DNA of 54,086 nucleotides from Granulosicoccus sp. (GCA_023301795.1 JALZVU010000303.1:1-54086), one strand, 5' to 3'; numbered from the stretch's first letter, positions 25,936-35,982 are shown. A program made the numbers and translations. Notes: a model not told the origin generated them from the sequence alone.

Positions 25936-28530
25936 CTACTGACCGAAGGTTGCGGTGCCCTGATAAGCTTCGCGTTGGTACACTCGGATGTAGTCCACAT
26001 CCAACTCCAACGGGTAAATGTCAGGGTTTGAAAGATCCGGAGTCGGAGCCCAGGCACTACCAGCCACAAGGTAGTTCACTATATTCATCGGCTGTCTTGA
26101 CACCATCGGGCCTGTCAGGCGTTTGACCTCTTTACCGTCGATGTACCAGATAACCAGTTGCGGCTCCCAGAGCACACCAAAGGTATGGTAATCATCGCTG
26201 TATAACTCACCATCAGGGTTGGCGAAAGACATGGTGGGAGCAGATCGAGTCAGACCTGAATTCACATCGTCAAAGTGATAGGTCTGGAAAGCATCTTCAG
26301 GACCAAAGGGGTTTTCGCCCAGATATTCGACGATATCAATCTCCGGCGCATGCAAATTAACGCCTTCACCTCTGAACCGATGAAAAAGATAGAAGCTAGA
26401 CAACATGCCGGGGGTGCCGCCCACTTTCATGCGTCCTTCCACATAGCCATAAAGAAAGCCAAAGCGATCATGACTGGACAAGGCACCTGAGAGAAACAGG
26501 CAACGCTCGTTACCGGTTGGATCCTCTACATCACACACCGGCGGCAAGTTCTCTTGCAACTCAGCAGGTGTGGGTATGGCACTGATGGTCATCACATCCC
26601 CGTCGAACGAGAAGGGATCGTAGCCAAATTCAGGATCGTTCTGGGTACGAACAAAGTACTGCTGCTCGCCATTGATGATGATCGTATCCTGCCACGTGAG
26701 CTCTGTCTGCCATTTGGTGGGATCGATGGCCACACCATCGAACTCATCATTGAAAACCATATCGAATTCATCAAGGAAGAATCTGGGTTCAGACAGATCA
26801 GAGTTCTGTGCAAAACGATCCTCCGGCATCTTGAAAAAATCATCAAAGATGGGCACCGGTGCATTTTCAAGCAAATGGTAGGTAATGCTTAGGGGTGCTG
26901 ACTGTGGGGATTCCTGTCCTTGCGCATCAGTTGCAGAGACCTGATAAATGTAGGTTTCACCGGCAGTTGGTTGATTGGCTCGGCAATTGTGTACGCGCGT
27001 ATCAAAGCGTGTGAAGTTGCAATCGATAAACGATGTGGTGCTCCAGTACTTATCAATTTCTGCCTGAGAACCACCGTTAGGGTCTGTCTGATCAGGTGAG
27101 ACCGTGTACGTCACGCCATCGCTGCGATAGATCGTGTAAGCAACTACACCTTCGTCATCATTCGCAGGCGCCCAGCTAAACTCGGCCCAATCGTTTGACA
27201 CAAGATCGATACGCAGATTCTTTGGCGTTGTGGGTGCGCCGCCTTGAACGGGAATCTCGTTGTCAACTTCTAGCAAAGAGCCAAAAGGGTCATTCGGGTC
27301 GGGACTGGGGAAACGGTTTGAGGGATCTAGCTCGGGCACCATCTCACCCGGAACGGTAGGCTGGGGCGCAGGATCATCATCGACAGGGCTCTCTGGCTGT
27401 GGGCTCGGATCATCATCGACAGGGATCTCTGGCTGTGGGCCCGGATCATCATTAGGAGGAATTTCCGGTTGCGGCGCGGCGTTGTTCAACTCAACCGCGT
27501 CAGAGAGTGGGCTGAAGTTACGCGCAACATCAAATGAGGCCACGGCGTAGGTCACAGATTCACCCGAAGCAGGTTCGAGGTCCACAAGGCGGGTATCTTG
27601 CACTGTGGTCAAATACTGACCGTCTCGGTAGACATTGTAGCCATCGACGCCCACGTTGTCGGTCGCTGCATTCCAACCTATCAGAACGCGCTCTGACGAA
27701 GCTTCGAGCACCACGACACCATCCGGTACTGTCGGGGTAGAACGATCAGCAAGTGGTGGCTCTGGTTCCGGCTCTGGTTCCGGCTCTGGCTCTGGTTCCG
27801 GCTGAGGTTCCGGCTCTGGTGTTACCGGCGGCACAGTGGGTGTCGGCGGATCCGGGTTCAATGGAGACTCGCCCGCTACTGTGATAGTCAAGGAGCTCGA
27901 TGTTGGCGAATAGTTTCTGGCCTCATCAAAAGCCACCACAGAATAAATATTAACGGCGTTTGTTAGTGGGCTACTGTCGGTAAAGTTTGTGGTGAACACC
28001 GTAGCCACATAGTCTTCATGTCGGTAAACGTTGTAACCAAGAACACCCACGTTGTCAGTTGAGGGGTTCCAGCTAAAGCTCACTGAACTGCTCGATGCAC
28101 TTACTAGCGTCAGCCCGTCGGGTATTGACGGCTGAGTGGTATCAACACCAGTGGCCGGATCCGAAGGCTCAGGCGCTGTGACCCTGTCAAAAACAACCTC
28201 AGGAGATCTTGCCGAATAGGCACGATCTTGCCCTTCAGTTGGCGCATCAAACGCTGTGACGTAAAAGCTGTTTTCAGTGCTTGTGTCCAGCTCACCCGTA
28301 TAGCGTGCCTCGAAAACTGTTTTTAGATAGGCACCGTTAAGATAAACGTTATATCCGCTCACCTCGTTGTCATCGACGGAGGGTGCCCAGTCCAGAGTGA
28401 TTTGCTGGTTAGCGATAGTGCCGCTAGGCGCACCCGGGACTGAGGGTGGTGCTGCTGCGGCAGTTGTGCAATAAACGGCCAAAGCGACGCAAGTTAGCGC
28501 CGCTGGCACACGCTGGTGTTTAGAGATCAT
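25936..28530 (-). CDS. Secreted fibronectin-III/GH16 glycoside hydrolase
   Basis: An 864-residue exported protein. A signal peptide (~1-27, ending near TTAAAAP) is followed by about four fibronectin type III domains (roughly 30-115, 135-220, 262-350, 435-550), each marked by W-x-P...D/N-x-G-V-x-G-Y-N-V-Y, then a GH16 domain (~585-855). The catalytic motif EIDIVE at ~730-735 is complete, which predicts endo-hydrolysis of a beta-glucan, galactan or similar polysaccharide. Linkers are a Pro-Glu run (27758-27819) and a 12-residue DDDPxPQPExPV repeat (about 27351-27475). The substrate could be algal laminarin or agar, or self-made exopolysaccharide; context does not decide. Confidence 0.9.
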   Translation of the reverse strand: MISKHQRVPAALTCVALAVYCTTAAAAPPSVPGAPSGTIANQQITLDWAPSVDDNEVSGYNVYLNGAYLKTVFEARYTGELDTSTENSFYVTAFDAPTEGQDRAYSARSPEVVFDRVTAPEPSDPATGVDTTQPSIPDGLTLVSASSSSVSFSWNPSTDNVGVLGYNVYRHEDYVATVFTTNFTDSSPLTNAVNIYSVVAFDEARNYSPTSSSLTITVAGESPLNPDPPTPTVPPVTPEPEPQPEPEPEPEPEPEPEPPLADRSTPTVPDGVVVLEASSERVLIGWNAATDNVGVDGYNVYRDGQYLTTVQDTRLVDLEPASGESVTYAVASFDVARNFSPLSDAVELNNAAPQPEIPPNDDPGPQPEIPVDDDPSPQPESPVDDDPAPQPTVPGEMVPELDPSNRFPSPDPNDPFGSLLEVDNEIPVQGGAPTTPKNLRIDLVSNDWAEFSWAPANDDEGVVAYTIYRSDGVTYTVSPDQTDPNGGSQAEIDKYWSTTSFIDCNFTRFDTRVHNCRANQPTAGETYIYQVSATDAQGQESPQSAPLSITYHLLENAPVPIFDDFFKMPEDRFAQNSDLSEPRFFLDEFDMVFNDEFDGVAIDPTKWQTELTWQDTIIINGEQQYFVRTQNDPEFGYDPFSFDGDVMTISAIPTPAELQENLPPVCDVEDPTGNERCLFLSGALSSHDRFGFLYGYVEGRMKVGGTPGMLSSFYLFHRFRGEGVNLHAPEIDIVEYLGENPFGPEDAFQTYHFDDVNSGLTRSAPTMSFANPDGELYSDDYHTFGVLWEPQLVIWYIDGKEVKRLTGPMVSRQPMNIVNYLVAGSAWAPTPDLSNPDIYPLELDVDYIRVYQREAYQGTATFGQ
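27351..27475. repeat. 36-bp tandem repeat coding DDDPxPQPE linker
   Basis: About three imperfect copies of a 36-bp unit in the GH16 gene encode repeats of the 12-residue pattern DDDP-x-PQPE-x-PV. The copies are nearly identical at DNA level, so copy number may vary by slippage. It forms a flexible acidic linker between fibronectin domains. Confidence 0.75.
27758..27819. repeat. 6/12-bp microsatellite coding Pro-Glu linker
   Basis: A run of GGCTCTGGTTCC-type units on the + strand codes, on the minus strand, for alternating Pro-Glu in the GH16 protein. Copies are almost identical in DNA, as expected of replication slippage. The product is an extended linker between fibronectin domains 2 and 3. 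Confidence 0.8.
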
Positions 28531-28857
28531 CGTTGCATCCAGTGCTTTTGAAGAGTTGTTTCGGATAAAAAATGTGTTTGAAGCAACCCACTAGCACGGA
28601 CTCTGTCGAAGTACAAAAAGTACGACCTTTGTCAGTGTACAAACCGTTGCTCTAGCCCAAGCCATTCGGGAAATCACCTACCCAGTTGAAGGGCGTGCGC
28701 TTCCCGTGGATAGCATAGGCTGCCTGACAGTGTAACGAACCTCCTTCACGTTTGTCGAAATTGCTCGTAATTCTCGATGAAACGGGAATTTCACCACACT
28801 TTTTACCCTTTAGAATCGCCAAAATCCGATCAATCGACTATTTGCAGGGCTAGCCAA
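28531..28857. other. Intergenic region, no gene seen
   Basis: 327 bp between the sohB stop and the GH16 start. It should hold the GH16 promoter and any sohB terminator. A small GTAC-AAAAA-GTAC inverted repeat is visible near 28612-28626, followed by another GTAC. No open frame with a ribosome binding site and no strong terminator was found. Confidence 0.6.
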
Positions 28858-29961
28858 TTACCCAATCGAATATCGGCTCTTCACCAAACGATCGAGCCAC
28901 TTCATCAACACCCCGTCAATAATGCTCTGAGCACCCAGAGAAAATCGATCTTTCAGTGATTTCTTCTCTTTGTAAGTCAATATCAGCACTTCCCGCTCGT
29001 CACAGGCATCGATCAGGTATTGATCACTGGTGGATAGTGCATCAGCCAAGTGCAAGTCCAGAGTGTCCTGTCCAGACCAGATCTCGCCGGTAGCCACAGC
29101 CTCTATATCGAGTTGTGGGCGACGCTCGCTGACATAGGCCTTGAATTGTGCATGAATGCGTTCGATATCTTCTATGAATTTTTCACGCCCCTCATCGGTG
29201 TTTTCCCCGAATACGGTCAAGGTACGTTTGTACTTGCCGGCGGTGAGCATTTCGAAATCAATTTTCAGATCTTTCAGTAATCGATGGACATTGGGAATTT
29301 GTGCAACCACACCAATGGAGCCCAATACTGCGAAAGGCGCGGCGATCAGCTTGTCGGCTACACACGCCATCATGTATCCACCACTGGCGGCAACCTTGTC
29401 AACGCAAATGGTGAGTGGTATTTTCTTGTCGCGGATTCGATCTAGCTGAGAGGCTGCCAGACCGTATGAAGTAACCATGCCACCTCCACTTTCCAAACGC
29501 ACAACAATTTCATCCTCGACAGTAGCTGTGGTGAGGACGGCCGTTATTTCGCGGCGCAGCTTCTCCACCTCGCTAGCGCGGATATCACCGTCGAAGTCCA
29601 TGACATACAATCGCGGTTTGGTTTCAATCGGGACCACTGTTTCGCCGCTACCACGCTGTTTTTTCGCGATTTTTGCGGCAGCCTTTTCGGCTTTTTTGGT
29701 GGCTTTATCTTCAGCCTTCTTTTCTTTGTCAGCTTCTTTTTGTTGAGCAGGATCGAGCAGTGAGTACGACAGCGCGTCTTGCAGATCTTCCAGGCGTTCA
29801 TTGTACTTCTTGATTTCAATATGCCCTTCAGAGCTTGACCCACCAGCTCCACGTGAGCGGGAAGCCGCTGCAACAACAGCCATAAGTATCAACGCTACTG
29901 CAACCACGAAGGTCAACGTCTTGAGAAAGAACATACCGTATTCCAGAAAAAATTCAGCCAC
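28858..29961 (-). CDS. sohB: Inner-membrane serine protease SohB (S49 family)
   Basis: A 367-residue membrane-anchored S49 peptidase of the SohB type. One N-terminal helix (~12-34) is followed by a Lys/Ala-rich charged stretch (~65-105) and the protease domain. The catalytic Ser lies in VAASGGYMMACVADK, and the partner Lys is probably in TAGKYKRTLTVFGEN. SohB degrades membrane or periplasmic peptides in a way related to SppA. The start is GTG with a GAGGGA ribosome binding site about 8 nt upstream. It is 55 bp downstream of rlmKL on the same strand. Confidence 0.92.
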   Translation of the reverse strand: MAEFFLEYGMFFLKTLTFVVAVALILMAVVAAASRSRGAGGSSSEGHIEIKKYNERLEDLQDALSYSLLDPAQQKEADKEKKAEDKATKKAEKAAAKIAKKQRGSGETVVPIETKPRLYVMDFDGDIRASEVEKLRREITAVLTTATVEDEIVVRLESGGGMVTSYGLAASQLDRIRDKKIPLTICVDKVAASGGYMMACVADKLIAAPFAVLGSIGVVAQIPNVHRLLKDLKIDFEMLTAGKYKRTLTVFGENTDEGREKFIEDIERIHAQFKAYVSERRPQLDIEAVATGEIWSGQDTLDLHLADALSTSDQYLIDACDEREVLILTYKEKKSLKDRFSLGAQSIIDGVLMKWLDRLVKSRYSIG

Positions 29962-30016
29962 TACAAAATCCCTCGAAACAGACTCAAAAAGTGATAGATC
30001 AGAATTGTTTTTAACA

Positions 30017-32464
30017 TCAATCTTTAAAGATAAACCAGCACTGATGTATACGCTGGTTACGGTGATAATCCCTATCGATTGACCACCGGCTTCGGTCTTC
30101 TACGCGAATGCCTCGTTTTGTATCCGCCAACAATGCCTCATCAAGCTTGAAACGCCGGTAATTGTTGGAAAATATCAGCAAACTACCGGGTGCCATCACA
30201 GCCAGACACGCATCCACTGCAGCCACGTGATCACGCTGCACATTCCAGTCTTGTTCAATATCGGTTGAATTGGAAAACGTGGGAGGGTCCAGTAGGACAA
30301 GGTCGAATCGGTGATCATCGGTAATCCCAGGCGTCGCTCCCTCAAGCCAGGTAAATACGTCTTGACGCACCACCTCATGTACCTGTGCTGCTGCGCCATT
30401 ATTATCAAGATTGCGCTTGGCCCATTGGCTGTAGCGATTCGAAGAATCAACCGACACACTACTGGCGGCTCCACCGCACACCGCAGCAACCGTTGCAGAA
30501 GCGGTGTAGGAAAACAGATTCAGAAACCGTTTGTCTGCAGCGTTTTGCTGGATATAACGCCTGACGGGGCGATGATCAAGAAAAAGTCCTGTATCCAGAT
30601 AATCCGTCAGGTTGACTTCAAGTTGCGCACCACCCTCTTCCACATCAATCACCGTTGAGCGATTGGCCGCCATCTTTTCGTACTGTTCAGTACCTGATTT
30701 TATCTGCCGAACTTTCAGGTTGATGTTCTCTGCAGGTATTGCCAATGCCTCTGGCAACGCATCCATCACGGCCTGCAATCGTGCCTGTGCCATAGCAACG
30801 TTTACCGTTGCCGGTGCCTGATATTCCTGCACCACACAGAATAAATTGTCACTATCGTAAAGATCGATAGCTACAGCAAATTCGGGCAAATCTGAATCGT
30901 AGACACGATAGGCCTTGATCTGATTTTGCTTCAGCCAGCCTTTCAAGCCTTTGCGGTTCTTCTTTACACGATTTACAAAGGGTGTTGGATCGACCAGACC
31001 GTGATTGTCATCGACAGGCACAGTGTCAGCGGCCTGCTTCGCGCGATACAGCGATGCTTGCGGATGCTCATCGTCATCAGTGTATGCATCAATGCTTGAA
31101 TGCCCGGCGTCTTCGACATGTTCAGAATTACGTTCTATTGCCTTGGCATAAGGATCAAAGCTCTGTGTGGAAGCATCGCTGTCAGTTGCGGCATCAGCTG
31201 TTCCCGAAGCATCTGACTGCAAGTGTGGCACGCTTTGCCGCGACACCGACGAGCGCGACGATCTGGGTATCTGCCCTTGCAGCAAAACACAATCAATACC
31301 GCCGTTACGGGTTTTAAGGAGCGTGGACAGTGGCAATCGAGCACGCTGATAGGGCGCACTAACAGCCGTAAACAAAGAACAAGACCAGCCTCCGTAAAAG
31401 CGGCTCAGCTCGGCGCCCATATCCGCATAAAAGCGGGCATCAGCGGCAAGCCGCTCACCATATGGCGGGTTGGTCACAACGCAACCTGTTTGCAGCTCGC
31501 CCAGTTGTCCGGGCGGTGCACTGGCGAAGGGCTGGCAAACGACATCAATTGCCTGCTCAAGACCTGCCGAGGCAATATTCTGACGACAACTATCAATGGC
31601 TTCCGGATTCTGATCCGCCCCGCCGATAAGCACAGTGGAGGGGTGAATGCGCTCCTTTGCCTCACTCAGCAGCGTCTGCCAAGCTGCCGCATCGTGATGT
31701 TTCCACCCTTGAAACCCAAAGTAGCTTCGCAGAAGACCTGGCGCTGTGCTGGTTGCGATCATGCCCGCCTCTATTAGCAAGGTGCCCGACCCGCAAAGAG
31801 GATCGAACAGGGCTTCCCCATTTTCTAGCGCCTCCGGCCAACCACTCGCCAGCAATATAGCCGCTGCCAGATTCTCTTTGAGCGGTGCTAGTCCGCCTGA
31901 ACCCCGGTATCCACGGCGATGTAGGCTGGTACCCGACAGATCGATAGCCACTCTGGCCTGATTGCGAAACAGATAGACGTTGATGCGCACATCGGGCGTG
32001 TCCCGATCAACATCCGGGCGTCTGCCCTGATTAACTCGAAACTGATCAACCACCGCATCTTTGACTTTCAGAGCTCCGTATTGCGAATGAGTAATCTCCG
32101 AATTAGCAGTGAAAAAATCCACAGCCAACGAACCATCAACATCCATATGCTCTGACCAGTCGACCTCCTGAATCAGCTCATACAACGCTTCGGGACTCGA
32201 TGCCGGGCCGCGATGAATGGGCAGCAAAACGCGGTTGGCAAGTCGTGACCAGAGACAGGCTCTGTAACCGTCAACCAGCGTCCCCGTGAAGCGCACACCG
32301 GCGCCTGCGCTTTGCACACGAGAAAATCCTAACGTTTTGAATTCGTCAGCCAGTAGAGCATCCAGACCGGTGCCACATGTTGCGTAGAATTCAATGTCTT
32401 TATCGAATGAGCGTAGCGGAGCGCCTGAGCCGCCGCGCGCATCAGCTGCGTTTTTTGTGTTCAT
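30017..32464 (-). CDS. rlmL: Bifunctional 23S rRNA methyltransferase RlmKL
   Basis: About 815 residues from the ATG at 32464. The order is THUMP RNA-binding domain, RlmL methyltransferase (DPLCGSGTLLIEAG and the catalytic VTNPPYGERL) that makes m2G2445, and RlmK methyltransferase (LNLFSYTASATVAAV and LVLLDPPTFSNS) that makes m7G2069. Numbers are for E. coli rRNA. The frame extends to 32596, but MNTKN begins just before the family start FYATCGTGLDALL. The protein is about 110 residues longer than E. coli RlmKL (702). Most of the excess is an acidic Ser/Asp-rich insert between the two enzymes, coded at about 31000-31265. Confidence 0.94.
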   Translation of the reverse strand: MNTKNAADARGGSGAPLRSFDKDIEFYATCGTGLDALLADEFKTLGFSRVQSAGAGVRFTGTLVDGYRACLWSRLANRVLLPIHRGPASSPEALYELIQEVDWSEHMDVDGSLAVDFFTANSEITHSQYGALKVKDAVVDQFRVNQGRRPDVDRDTPDVRINVYLFRNQARVAIDLSGTSLHRRGYRGSGGLAPLKENLAAAILLASGWPEALENGEALFDPLCGSGTLLIEAGMIATSTAPGLLRSYFGFQGWKHHDAAAWQTLLSEAKERIHPSTVLIGGADQNPEAIDSCRQNIASAGLEQAIDVVCQPFASAPPGQLGELQTGCVVTNPPYGERLAADARFYADMGAELSRFYGGWSCSLFTAVSAPYQRARLPLSTLLKTRNGGIDCVLLQGQIPRSSRSSVSRQSVPHLQSDASGTADAATDSDASTQSFDPYAKAIERNSEHVEDAGHSSIDAYTDDDEHPQASLYRAKQAADTVPVDDNHGLVDPTPFVNRVKKNRKGLKGWLKQNQIKAYRVYDSDLPEFAVAIDLYDSDNLFCVVQEYQAPATVNVAMAQARLQAVMDALPEALAIPAENINLKVRQIKSGTEQYEKMAANRSTVIDVEEGGAQLEVNLTDYLDTGLFLDHRPVRRYIQQNAADKRFLNLFSYTASATVAAVCGGAASSVSVDSSNRYSQWAKRNLDNNGAAAQVHEVVRQDVFTWLEGATPGITDDHRFDLVLLDPPTFSNSTDIEQDWNVQRDHVAAVDACLAVMAPGSLLIFSNNYRRFKLDEALLADTKRGIRVEDRSRWSIDRDYHRNQRIHQCWFIFKD

Positions 32465-32646
32465 AAGAGACGCAACAAGTTGCCAACGGGCAATAAGGAG
32501 ACGCCGCTGACGAACTGGCGAGTGCAAAAATTGGGTGACTTCATGAAATATCCGGGCTGGTATCCGGCATAGTATACGGTGAACACCCCGTAACATCGCT
32601 ATTCCCGGCCAGCGTTCTGGCGTCTGATAACCTATGGATTGATTTG

Positions 32647-34059
32647 ATGAAACTCACCAGTTTTGGCGCAGCACAAGAAGTGACTGGCTCATGTCACTTG
32701 ATTGAACTTGATGGAGTCAAGGTGCTTTTTGACTGTGGCCTGATTCAGGGTCGATCCAAGGATGAACTACGCAATCACGACCCCTTCCCGTTTAACCCGG
32801 CTGAACTGGATGCAGTGGTACTCAGCCATGCTCATATTGACCACTGTGGACGTCTGCCTATCCTGCTTGATCAAGGATATACCGGCAAGATATACACGCA
32901 TGCCGCCACCTGCGATCTAGTCAACATCCTGCTAAAGGACTCTGCCTATCTAAACGCTCGTGATGTTGAGTACCGCAACAAAAAACGCCAGCGCGCTGGC
33001 AAAAAACTTCTGACGCCTCTTTATGATCAAAGAGACGTTGAAACGACTCTGGACCGGCTGCAAGCTGTGCCCTACGAGGAGTCAGTACGCGTGGCCCCTG
33101 GAGTGAGCATCAGATTGTTCGATGCCGGACACATCATAGGATCATCGATGGTGGAGATCACTCTGGTACAGGGCGATCACACGCGCGTGGTGGTCTTCAG
33201 CGGTGATTTGGGCCATCGTGGTTCGCCCATTTTACGTGATTTCAGCTACCTGAAAAAAGCCGACCTTGTGCTGATGGAAAGCACCTACGGTAACCGGCTA
33301 CATCGCGACTGGTCGGAAACGCTAACCGAAGTCCAGGACATTGCCAGCGCACTGAGCAGTGTTCGCGGCAATATCCTTATTCCGGCTTTTTCAGTAGGCC
33401 GCAGCCAGATGATTCTCTACACCATGGCACGCTATTTCAAAGAATGGGATCTGGATCGATGGCAAATTTTTCTGGACAGCCCCATGGCTATCCGCGCCAG
33501 CGAGGTCTATCTGAACCACATTGCGCTATATGACGAAGAGGCTGCGGCGTTTTATAAAAAGAACGGCCCCTTGCTGTCCATGCCTAATCTGAAATTCTCT
33601 CAAACAGCCGATGAATCCCGGGCAATCAATAAAATGGCATCGGGTGCAATCGTGATTGCAGGCAGTGGCATGTGCACAGGAGGCAGAATAATGCATCATT
33701 TGAAGCATAATTTGTGGCGTAGCGATGCGCATGTCATCATTTCTGGCTATCAATCTCCCGGAGGATTGGGACGCAAACTGGTCGATGGTAAAAGCTCGGT
33801 ACGAATCTGGGGCGATCAGATCAAGGTGCGGGCCAAAATTCATACTATTGGCGGATTGTCGGCTCACGCTGACCAGCAAGGCCTGATGGATTGGTACGAC
33901 CACTTTGAAGGACGTCCTCCTGCATTGCTGGTACACGGCGAAGAGAAGGCCATGAAAGTGCTCTCAGGCAAAATGCACGATGAGTTCGGTGCACGGGTAC
34001 GGAGCGCTGCGCCGGGCAAATCAACCGATTTGCTGGCGCTCGAAAAATTTGGCCAATAA
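32647..34059 (+). CDS. Metallo-beta-lactamase/beta-CASP RNase-like protein
   Basis: A 470-residue MBL-fold hydrolase with beta-CASP and RMMBL parts, related to CPSF-type RNA endonucleases. The zinc motif SHAHIDHCGRLP is intact, with further ligands in DAGHIIGS and VFSGDLGHRG. Beta-CASP features are LMESTYGNRLH, IPAFSVGRSQ, the SGMCTGGRIMHHL block and the final GGLSAHADQQGLMDW. Predicted to be a cytoplasmic RNase or other phosphodiesterase. The ATG at 32647 directly follows an in-frame TTG; ATG is preferred. It diverges from rlmKL, so both may act on RNA. Confidence 0.9.
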   Translation: MKLTSFGAAQEVTGSCHLIELDGVKVLFDCGLIQGRSKDELRNHDPFPFNPAELDAVVLSHAHIDHCGRLPILLDQGYTGKIYTHAATCDLVNILLKDSAYLNARDVEYRNKKRQRAGKKLLTPLYDQRDVETTLDRLQAVPYEESVRVAPGVSIRLFDAGHIIGSSMVEITLVQGDHTRVVVFSGDLGHRGSPILRDFSYLKKADLVLMESTYGNRLHRDWSETLTEVQDIASALSSVRGNILIPAFSVGRSQMILYTMARYFKEWDLDRWQIFLDSPMAIRASEVYLNHIALYDEEAAAFYKKNGPLLSMPNLKFSQTADESRAINKMASGAIVIAGSGMCTGGRIMHHLKHNLWRSDAHVIISGYQSPGGLGRKLVDGKSSVRIWGDQIKVRAKIHTIGGLSAHADQQGLMDWYDHFEGRPPALLVHGEEKAMKVLSGKMHDEFGARVRSAAPGKSTDLLALEKFGQ

Positions 34060-34212
34060 TCAGTCGCCTGAGTACAATAAGAGCTGCCTGATCGAGCGTA
34101 ACGTACAGGCATCGGCTACTGCGCCGGGCACCGCGTAAAATCTATGACTGAGGCTTTTAGAAACTGAACCGTTGCAGCTAGCACCAATTGTGAAATTACA
34201 GGACATCAAGTC

Positions 34213-35871
34213 ATGAGTAGTGAAGAAAGAGAATCGATGGAGTTCGACGTTGTCGTGGTCGGCGCTGGCCCTGCAGGCTTGTCCACGGCCTGCAGGCTCA
34301 TGCAGATTGCTCAAGAGAATGAACAGGAAATCAGCGTTGTCGTCCTCGAAAAAGGCTCAGAGGTAGGTGCGCACATCCTCTCAGGTGCTGTTATTGAGCC
34401 TCGCGCACTGGACGAACTTTTCCCTGACTGGAAAGACAAGGACGCGCCACTCAATACGGCTGTCACCCGCGACGACATTCTGTTTTTTACAAGCCCTGGA
34501 ACCTCCATCAAAATGCCTGGCTTTCTGTCGCCTAAAACCATGCACAACCACGGCAACTATGTCGCAAGCCTTGGCAATCTGACACGCTGGTTAGGCGAAC
34601 AGGCTGAAGCACTGGGAGTGGAAATTTTTCCAGGCTTTGCAGCCTCTGAGATTTTGTACCATGACGACGGCAGTATCAAAGGCGTAGCAACCGGTGACAT
34701 GGGGCTGGACGTCAATGGCGAGCCCAAAGATGGACATGAAAGGGGCATGGAGTTGCACGCCAAGTACACCGTATTTGCCGAAGGCTGCCGTGGTCATCTT
34801 GGAAAACGACTTATTAGCCAGTTCAAGCTGGATGAAGGAAAATCGCCGCAACATTACGGCATCGGGTTGAAAGAGCTATGGCAGATCGACCCTGAAAAAC
34901 ACGAGGCAGGTGTTGTCTTGCATGGAGCAGGTTGGCCTTTGTCAGAGACAAATACCACGGGCGGCGGGTTCATGTACCACCTGGAAAATAATCAGGTGGT
35001 GGTTGGCCTCATTATCGATCTTAACTACTCCAATCCGCACTTGAGCACGTTTGATGAGTTTCAGCGATTCAAAACTCACCCTGCCATAAAGAGCGTACTC
35101 GAAGGTGGCGAAAGAATCAGTTATGGCGCTCGCGCTATCGTCAAAGGCGGACTCAATTCTCTTCCCAAAATGAGCATGCCCGGTGCGTTGTTAATCGGTT
35201 GCGATGCAGGAACGCTCAATTTTGCCAAGCTCAAGGGCACTCATATGGCCATGAAATCAGGCATGGTTGCCGCCGAAACCATCGCCCAGGCGTTGGCAGC
35301 GGATCTGTCGGGCACAGAGCTCACCGAGTACGACGAGGCTTATATGAACAGTTGGGCTGGTGATGAGCTCAAGACATCCAAAAACTGGGGACCAGTACTT
35401 CACAAGTTCGGCATGTACCTAGGTGGAGCCTATAACTTTCTCGATCAAAACTTTTTTGGTGGAAAGCTTCCGTTCAACTTTCGTGATGAAAAACCAGACC
35501 ATGATTGTCTGATGCCTGCCAGCACCAGCTTCCAGCCCAAGTACCCGAGGCCTGATGGCAAAGTGAGCTTTGACAAGTCATCGTCAGTGTTTCTGTCCAG
35601 CACAAACCATGAAGACAACCAGCCAGTTCACCTGCAGCTAGCTGATCCTTCAATACCTATTCAGGTTAACTTACCGCGCTACGCTGAGCCTGCGCAGCGT
35701 TATTGCCCGGTGGGTGTTTATGAGGTAGTGATAGAGGACGAGGTACCGCGCTTCCAGATCAATTCGCAAAACTGCATCCATTGCAAAACGTGCGATATCA
35801 AAGATCCTAGCCAAAACATCACCTGGGTGGTGCCTGAAGGTGGCGGTGGTCCGAATTATCCGAACATGTAA
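34213..35871 (+). CDS. Electron transfer flavoprotein-ubiquinone oxidoreductase
   Basis: A 552-residue ETF-QO, the membrane-bound enzyme that passes electrons from reduced electron transfer flavoprotein to ubiquinone, linking acyl-CoA and other dehydrogenases to respiration. The FAD motif VVGAGPAGLSTACRL is near 16-30. The C-terminal 4Fe-4S cysteines are those of RYCPVGVYE and QNCIHCKTCDI, and the end GGGGPNYPNM is typical. AGGA lies 9 nt before the ATG. ETF alpha and beta genes are not in the window. It ends before a strong bidirectional terminator. Confidence 0.96.
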   Translation: MSSEERESMEFDVVVVGAGPAGLSTACRLMQIAQENEQEISVVVLEKGSEVGAHILSGAVIEPRALDELFPDWKDKDAPLNTAVTRDDILFFTSPGTSIKMPGFLSPKTMHNHGNYVASLGNLTRWLGEQAEALGVEIFPGFAASEILYHDDGSIKGVATGDMGLDVNGEPKDGHERGMELHAKYTVFAEGCRGHLGKRLISQFKLDEGKSPQHYGIGLKELWQIDPEKHEAGVVLHGAGWPLSETNTTGGGFMYHLENNQVVVGLIIDLNYSNPHLSTFDEFQRFKTHPAIKSVLEGGERISYGARAIVKGGLNSLPKMSMPGALLIGCDAGTLNFAKLKGTHMAMKSGMVAAETIAQALAADLSGTELTEYDEAYMNSWAGDELKTSKNWGPVLHKFGMYLGGAYNFLDQNFFGGKLPFNFRDEKPDHDCLMPASTSFQPKYPRPDGKVSFDKSSSVFLSSTNHEDNQPVHLQLADPSIPIQVNLPRYAEPAQRYCPVGVYEVVIEDEVPRFQINSQNCIHCKTCDIKDPSQNITWVVPEGGGGPNYPNM

Positions 35872-35947
35872 GGGTAGATAGTCAGGATGGCCCGCTGCAA
35901 AGTGTGGCCTCCTTTAACTTGCCCGACGAAAGACCAATCGATGTTAC

Positions 35948-35976
35948 AAAAGGGCTGGCATTTGCCAGCCCTTTTT
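35948..35976. terminator. Bidirectional rho-independent terminator
   Basis: AAAA, then GGGCTGGC, loop ATTT, GCCAGCCC and TTTTT. The 8-bp GC-rich stem is perfect, with a T-run after it on either strand. It sits between the convergent ETF-QO and Asn/Arg-rich protein genes and should stop both transcripts. Confidence 0.95.
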
Positions 35977-35982
35977 AATGGG

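Noticed and set aside
27351-27819. Repeated DNA in the GH16 gene considered as a CRISPR array
   Set aside because: The repeats are in frame, contiguous and code protein linkers; there are no unique spacers.
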